The notes under the pieces: generated by a model
Told to the model about the DNA's origin: nothing
Databases searched by the model: none
What the model saw: only the letters and a program-made list of their open reading frames with translations
From: Procambarus clarkii
Lineage: Eukaryota > Arthropoda > Malacostraca > Decapoda > Cambaridae
DNA: 64,000 bases
Reading direction: 5' to 3'
Assembly: GCF_040958095.1 (NCBI RefSeq)
Contig: NC_091233.1
Span: 21,645,297-21,709,296, forward strand
Made by a program: the position numbers and the translations under genes
Shown: one piece after another, positions 59,591 to 64,000 of the stretch
How positions within the stretch are numbered: position 1 is the stretch's first letter
Layout of the letters: each line of letters starts with the position of its first letter

Positions 59591-60535
59591 TGAATTAATG
59601 TTGCTATTCTGCTGCTTATATGCCCGGGCAACACCTCACCGTGTTGCCCGGGCAACGCCTCACCTCATTCATCTCCAAAGGTTGACAAGAATATTAGCAA
59701 TGCATTTGGAGCGAGTATATTATTGGGATAATCTACTCGCTACAGAACTCCCCTCCCAGGGGATGAAAGGAAAAATACTTGATCAAGGAACTTAGCTGGT
59801 CGGTGAATTGTACGCCCTGCTCGCGTTACATAACCATCAAAGTTAACTCCTCCTCTTCGCTGATGTCATCTAACTGGGGTCGTAGGGTGGGAGGTCGCAC
59901 AGGATCGTCCGTCGTCGTAGGTGGCGGTGCTGCTGGTAACTGTGGTCGAAAAGTGAACTGCGTATGTCGGCGGATGTGTCTCTGGATTTAGCAGTGTCGC
60001 AGACGTTGAGACGAAGCCTGGAGCAGAGCAGAGAGCTGAGTGAGGCCGGAGTCGTGGAGCTCTATGTGGGAGAGCGTGGCAGCTCGATTGAGAATTGTAT
60101 TGAATTCAATAAATTGAATTACTCTTATAATTTATAAAACAACACAAAAATAAATTATTATGATGCGTCGATTATTTCTGAGTGGCCCCAGAAATGTATT
60201 CCCCTAAATAAATAAAACATTATTATCATTATGATTGACTAAATCTAGTCCTTGAAGACGAGATAAGTTGTGAACGCCATCCAGCGCACAAGTATAAGAG
60301 CGCCCAAAATTAACACATGTACTTTCATGTGGAGACAGGTGTGTGGCTTCTGACTTTGTTTTTATTAATTAATATTACATGTTAGGCGTTTACCCTTAAA
60401 ACATATTATTATATACGAGTATAACTATTACATAGTAAATATAATAAGAGTTTACCCCCAACACTGGCCACAGTCTAGTGTTTTGTGCGCTCGACCATGT
60501 TTTGTGGGCCCTCAGATCTCTCTTCAGTGCTTACG
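59591..60535. other. Unrecognised intergenic DNA
   Basis: A duplicated 'gcccgggcaacacctcaccgt'-like motif at 59622-59660. Otherwise no feature supported. Confidence 0.4.
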
Positions 60536-60537
60536 GT

Positions 60538-60710
60538 GATTGAAATTGAAATTGAATAAGTTTATTGAGGTAAAATAAACACAAAGGGATGAGGTAGCTC
60601 AAGCTATTCTCACCCCGTTCAGTACAACGTGTTAATACATACATAGACACACATCACAAACAATAAACATATTACCAAACATTCTGAGAGATAAACATAT
60701 ACATTTCCTC
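60538..60710 (+). repeat. Dispersed repeat F, third copy
   Basis: attgaaattgaataagttta + ttgaggtaaaataaacacaa + agggatgaggtagctcaagc. Confidence 0.8.
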
Positions 60711-60769
60711 CTTTACACAAATAGTATGGTATCAGACGTACACATAAATATTTTGATTGTAAATAAATA

Positions 60770-60830
60770 CGGTGATTGATTAAGCCACCCAAGAGGTGGC
60801 ACGGGCATGAATAGCCCGTAAGCCAGATAA
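60770..60830 (+). repeat. Dispersed repeat H, partial copy
   Basis: gattaagccacccaagaggt + ggcacgggcatgaatagccc + gtaag. Confidence 0.75.
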
Positions 60831-61199
60831 TGTCCATCACATCACTCAACTTCATTTAATAACTATATGCCTGTTAAGTTGAAGAATTTAACAGTAGCAT
60901 TATATTGTGGTTTTAATATTGATAAGGTAAAAATATATATATATATATGTGGGCTCCTTAGTGTGGACTAGGACAGTAGCCTGAGGTACGAGGTGGTGGA
61001 AGGTTACACACGTCCCGCTCCTCCTGTGTAAGACTGAAACACCCTTAAATCACTTCTGTGGGGTAAATTAGGTTAAATTAGGTAAAACTTGCCCTGTTAC
61101 ATTACCCTAGCGAGCTGCAAATAATTCTTATTTATTCATATATACTGTATATACATACATGAGTTTTTACATTCTTGTAAAGCGTTTCATAGCTATGTT

Positions 61200-61295
61200 A
61201 ATTTCCTAGATTTCCTAGATCAAGCCGCCGGCTTCCTGTCCTTGTCGAGGCCATTAGTGTTAGTGACTCGAGTAAATTCAGGTAAATAACCAGTA
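61200..61295 (+). mobile_element. CR1-like LINE 3' tail fragment, opposite orientation to 1-90
   Basis: gccgccggcttcctgtcctt + gtcgaggccattagtgttag is the reverse complement of the 1-90 motif. Confidence 0.65.
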
Positions 61296-61319
61296 ACTGT
61301 ATTACTGTATCAAGTAACA

Positions 61320-61505
61320 GTTCTGGTAGCGCAGTGGGTTACGTTCTCGACGTGCAATCGCGGGATCCCGGGTTCCTTCCCTCTGAAAGGGGGACAGAAA
61401 TGGTTGGGCACATTTCCTTTCACCTAATGCCTCTGTTCACCTAGCTGTCAATAGGTACCTGGGAGTTAGGCAACTGTTATGGAGTTGCATCCTTGGGAGG
61501 GTCAG
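61320..61505 (+). mobile_element. SINE-3 copy
   Basis: ttctggtagcgcagtgggtt (A-box-like), tcccgggttccttccct (B-box-like), ggttgggcacatttcctttc and taggtacctgggagttaggc. Confidence 0.78.
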
Positions 61506-61529
61506 TATACAACCAAATATACAGAATTT

Positions 61530-61655
61530 TGCCCGAAACGCATTGCGTAATAGTGGCTTTAGGCATTGTATGTACTAGCTCTATCTATATATCAATCCAT
61601 TAATGTAACATCACTTGTATGTATGTATGTACCTTACCTGAATAAACATATTTAT
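61530..61655 (+). mobile_element. LINE 3' tail fragment
   Basis: gcccgaaacgcattgcgtaa + tagtggctttaggcattgta, ctagctctatctatatatca, and ends ttacctgaataaacatattt. Confidence 0.78.
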
Positions 61656-61669
61656 TTATTTATTATTTA

Positions 61670-61885
61670 TAGTATACTAAACATACAACATACAACTGGA
61701 TACAAGACATATACAATATATAGAACACGATACAAACATATACAACGGTATACGAAACATATACAACAGGATACAAAACATACAACTGGATACAAAAGAT
61801 ATACAACAGTATACAAAACATATACAATAGTATACAAAATATATACAATAGTATACAAAATATATACAATAGTATACAAAGCAAA
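61670..61885. repeat. Degenerate short tandem repeat (atacaa-rich)
   Basis: acatatacaacagtatacaa-type units of 16-20 bp, ~11 copies. Confidence 0.8.
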
Positions 61886-62934
61886 CATGTACCCTAAGTT
61901 TAGCCAAGTTATATAATTTCCTTGACATTATTAAAGTTCATTTTGGTTATGTATGCATAAGGTTAGGATATGTATAAGAGTTAAATGTAATGAAAGATGG
62001 TTTGATATTGGTGTTACCCGTGTTTTGACGAACTTCGTTTACTAATTATACAGAAAAATTTATATTGTTAGGTTAAGTTGGTTTTTATTGGGTTAGGTTA
62101 GGTAGGTTTTAAGATCTTATTTGTGAAGTCTTTGGTACGCTTTAACTTGTATTCGTGTGACACAACATTGATTCATTGAGACTATATTGATGGGTTCAAA
62201 ATGAAACTGGAATTATTTATTTATTTATATATATACAAGAAAGTACATTGGGTTTATGAGAGTACATAGCATTAATGTTTTACTTTCTTGTACAGCCACT
62301 AGCAAGCATAGCATTTTGGGCATATGAATGTTAAGAATGGGTATAAGCCTAGTGTTTATACCTAGTTCATAACCCAGTCTTGTACCTAAAACTTGGTTAG
62401 GTATAAATCTAATACTGTACCTATTGGTGGTGTCTACTCTATTTCCTGTTCGTCTTGTCCTCTCCAATACTTTGGGGAACTGGCCGTACACGAAATGACA
62501 GACTTAAGGAACAAAAGAAGTGTTAAGTCTGCAGACACAAACAATGCTCCTCTGTCATGTTAGGGATTCTAATCATTCTATTGATTAAAATAATCTTTCC
62601 TGCCTCTACTCTATACAGACGCTGTCTTGTCGAATTGGCTCTGATATATAACCTTCCCAACATGAACCCGAGTCCTGGCTTTGTTGCTGTTGACTCTTCC
62701 CTTTCACAATACATACTCAAATGTTCTAAACTTTCTAAAACCATGACCTAACATAAGCCTACCCATCCTTTATTCTCTTTTTTTTTCTTGTACCTTCTCT
62801 TTCGTTCCCATTTACTCCTATTATTACCACCTACATATCCTTTATTATACCTATCTTTCGCCATGCTCTTACCTTCCTCTAAGATTTTGTCCTCCTCACC
62901 TCTTTCTTGCCTTACTTATGCCCATGCCTCTCTC

Positions 62935-63015
62935 GTCTCTTCACAATCGGCTTGATAATGGCCCAGGGCGGACCGAAACAGCTTCGTCTTTTCATCTTCC
63001 AGTGTGTGGTTTGGT
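62935..63015 (+). repeat. Dispersed element end with degenerate hammerhead-like core
   Basis: cggcttgataatggcccagg + gcggaccgaaacagcttcgt: TTGATAA (62952-62958), an imperfect GG/CC stem, then GAAA (62975-62978), followed by cttccagtgtgtggtttggt. It has the same order of parts as the cores at 26.86 and 53.33 kb. Confidence 0.45.
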
Positions 63016-63482
63016 CAACGTATAAACCTAGTGTTTGTACCTAATATATTTACAGAATGATTAAAAGTTTGGTAGACTATGCCTACAATATTTGAAAGCT
63101 TATTAATGTGTGAGAATTCTATTAAAATTAATATGGACCATAGTTTACATGGTCGTACAGGCAAAATCCCTGATGTAAACAGGTGATATGTCTCACCATT
63201 TGGATACCAGCACCTTGACATTTTGCACAGTGCTTTCTCTTCAGATTATATAACTTGATATATCATTTAATGTCTAGATAAGTATTCCATCTACAGACAT
63301 GACTAATGTCATTTTATAGATAATTGCCTCCTTTTGAGGAACTGTACATACCATCTGTTTCCATAAAGATACTGTATAATGTTATTGTTATATATATTTT
63401 TAAATCCAATATAAACACCAGTACCGTATGTTATTTGCAACTTTTACTATGTAAAAAGTTAAATAACTATTAATTCTTTATA

Positions 63483-63585
63483 GATTGATGTGATAATTCC
63501 TGAAGATAAACAGAATCATGTGTAGCATCGACCCTGATGAAATAACTGTCATGGAGCGTGTCACAGGAGCACTGGACATCAGTGG
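63483..63585 (+). CDS. Candidate first coding exon of an unidentified gene
   Basis: An acceptor-like aattctttatag precedes 63483. ATG at 63518 opens MCSIDPDEITVMERVTGALD + ISG and meets a strong donor GG|GTAAGT at 63586, with no stop between. The in-frame upstream sequence has a stop, as expected for a start exon. I do not recognise the peptide. No further exon can be seen before the window ends. Confidence 0.3.
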
Positions 63586-63639
63586 GTAAGTTGAAATTTG
63601 TGAGTGCTTATCAGTGACTACGGGGGAGCGAGGTCGAGC

Positions 63640-63910
63640 TCTTTATGCCCTCCCCCCTCCTAGCCGTTTATAACTGGCATGCTGATTACCCCCCTTTCAA
63701 TATTAACATTTTCATCGTGTTTCTTTTATTAAAGTTGTGGGTGGAATTTGTTTCAGCAACCTGTTCCTTCAGTGCATTCCACTTGCTTATTACCTGTACA
63801 GGGAATGAGAACTTCCTCACATCTCTTCAACTCAATACCTGAATTTACCCGAGGGCCACTAATACTAGTGACCTCGACGTGGACAGGAAGCTGCGGCTTG
63901 CTCCTCAAAA
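63640..63910 (-). mobile_element. LINE C-terminal and 3' tail fragments
   Basis: 63640-63840 has tgtttcagcaacctgttcct + tcagtgcattccacttgctt, equivalent to the LINE-A C-terminal region but diverged. 63841-63910 has the CR1-like tail tttacccgagggccactaat + actagtgacctcgacg. Confidence 0.6.
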
Positions 63911-64000
63911 TAATCAGCATATCCAGCTTCCACTCATGTCTCCTTGACCTACCTCTTTTCACTTTAAATAAACCTTCCTTTATCTATTTTATATATTCCC

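Overview
This is eukaryotic DNA and very probably from a decapod crustacean, most likely a crayfish. The evidence is two split arthropod genes with GT-AG introns, very dense simple and tandem repeats, and repeat families I associate with decapod genomes (LINE tails ending in 'caactaggtgagtac' plus (AC)n, and tRNA-headed SINEs). The species is an inference. I saw no prokaryotic features, no rRNA, no CRISPR, and no LTR retroelement or virus-like element that I could recognise.

Only two genes can be supported firmly. (1) Argininosuccinate lyase (ASL) lies on the minus strand. Four consecutive coding exons (13694-13563, 11458-11288, 7111-6980, 3270-3170) encode the first ~178 residues, including the GRSRNDQ and [10 protein letters not shown] signatures. 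The rest of the gene lies beyond the left edge. (2) A facilitated trehalose (sugar) transporter of the Tret1/MFS sugar-porter type lies on the plus strand. Nine coding exons from 33311 to 46773 join in frame to 1554 nt (517 aa plus stop), with every junction on GT-AG and consistent in phase. A weak candidate third gene start is at 63483-63585. The two genes point away from each other and have no evident functional link.

Everything else is repeats. 1-14.8 kb: ASL introns and upstream DNA with CR1-like LINE pieces, two tRNA-headed SINEs, a Tigger-like non-autonomous element and a 38-bp-arm hairpin. 14.8-31 kb: minisatellites (31-, 34- and 32-bp units), nested LINE fragments, (TG)n and (TA)n tracts, and a palindrome with a hammerhead-like core. 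31-33 kb: a 51-bp array and a T-free 53-bp array directly upstream of the transporter. 33.3-46.8 kb: the transporter gene, with a tandem array, SINE or LINE piece in every intron. 47-64 kb: more arrays, a perfect 2x78-bp palindrome between (TA)n tracts, a hAT relic inside a minisatellite, MITEs and SINEs. By a rough hand tally about a fifth of the window is tandemly repeated.

The most interesting signals are these. The exon-3 splice donor of the transporter is itself the unit of a tandem array (13 copies of GCAG|GTAAG). One dispersed repeat has had its internal ~30-bp motif expanded into arrays at four places in 25 kb, while single-unit copies sit elsewhere. A second family shows an 'empty' and a 'filled' (22 x 51 bp) copy. 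Two long inverted repeats between (TA)n tracts carry hammerhead-ribozyme-like cores.
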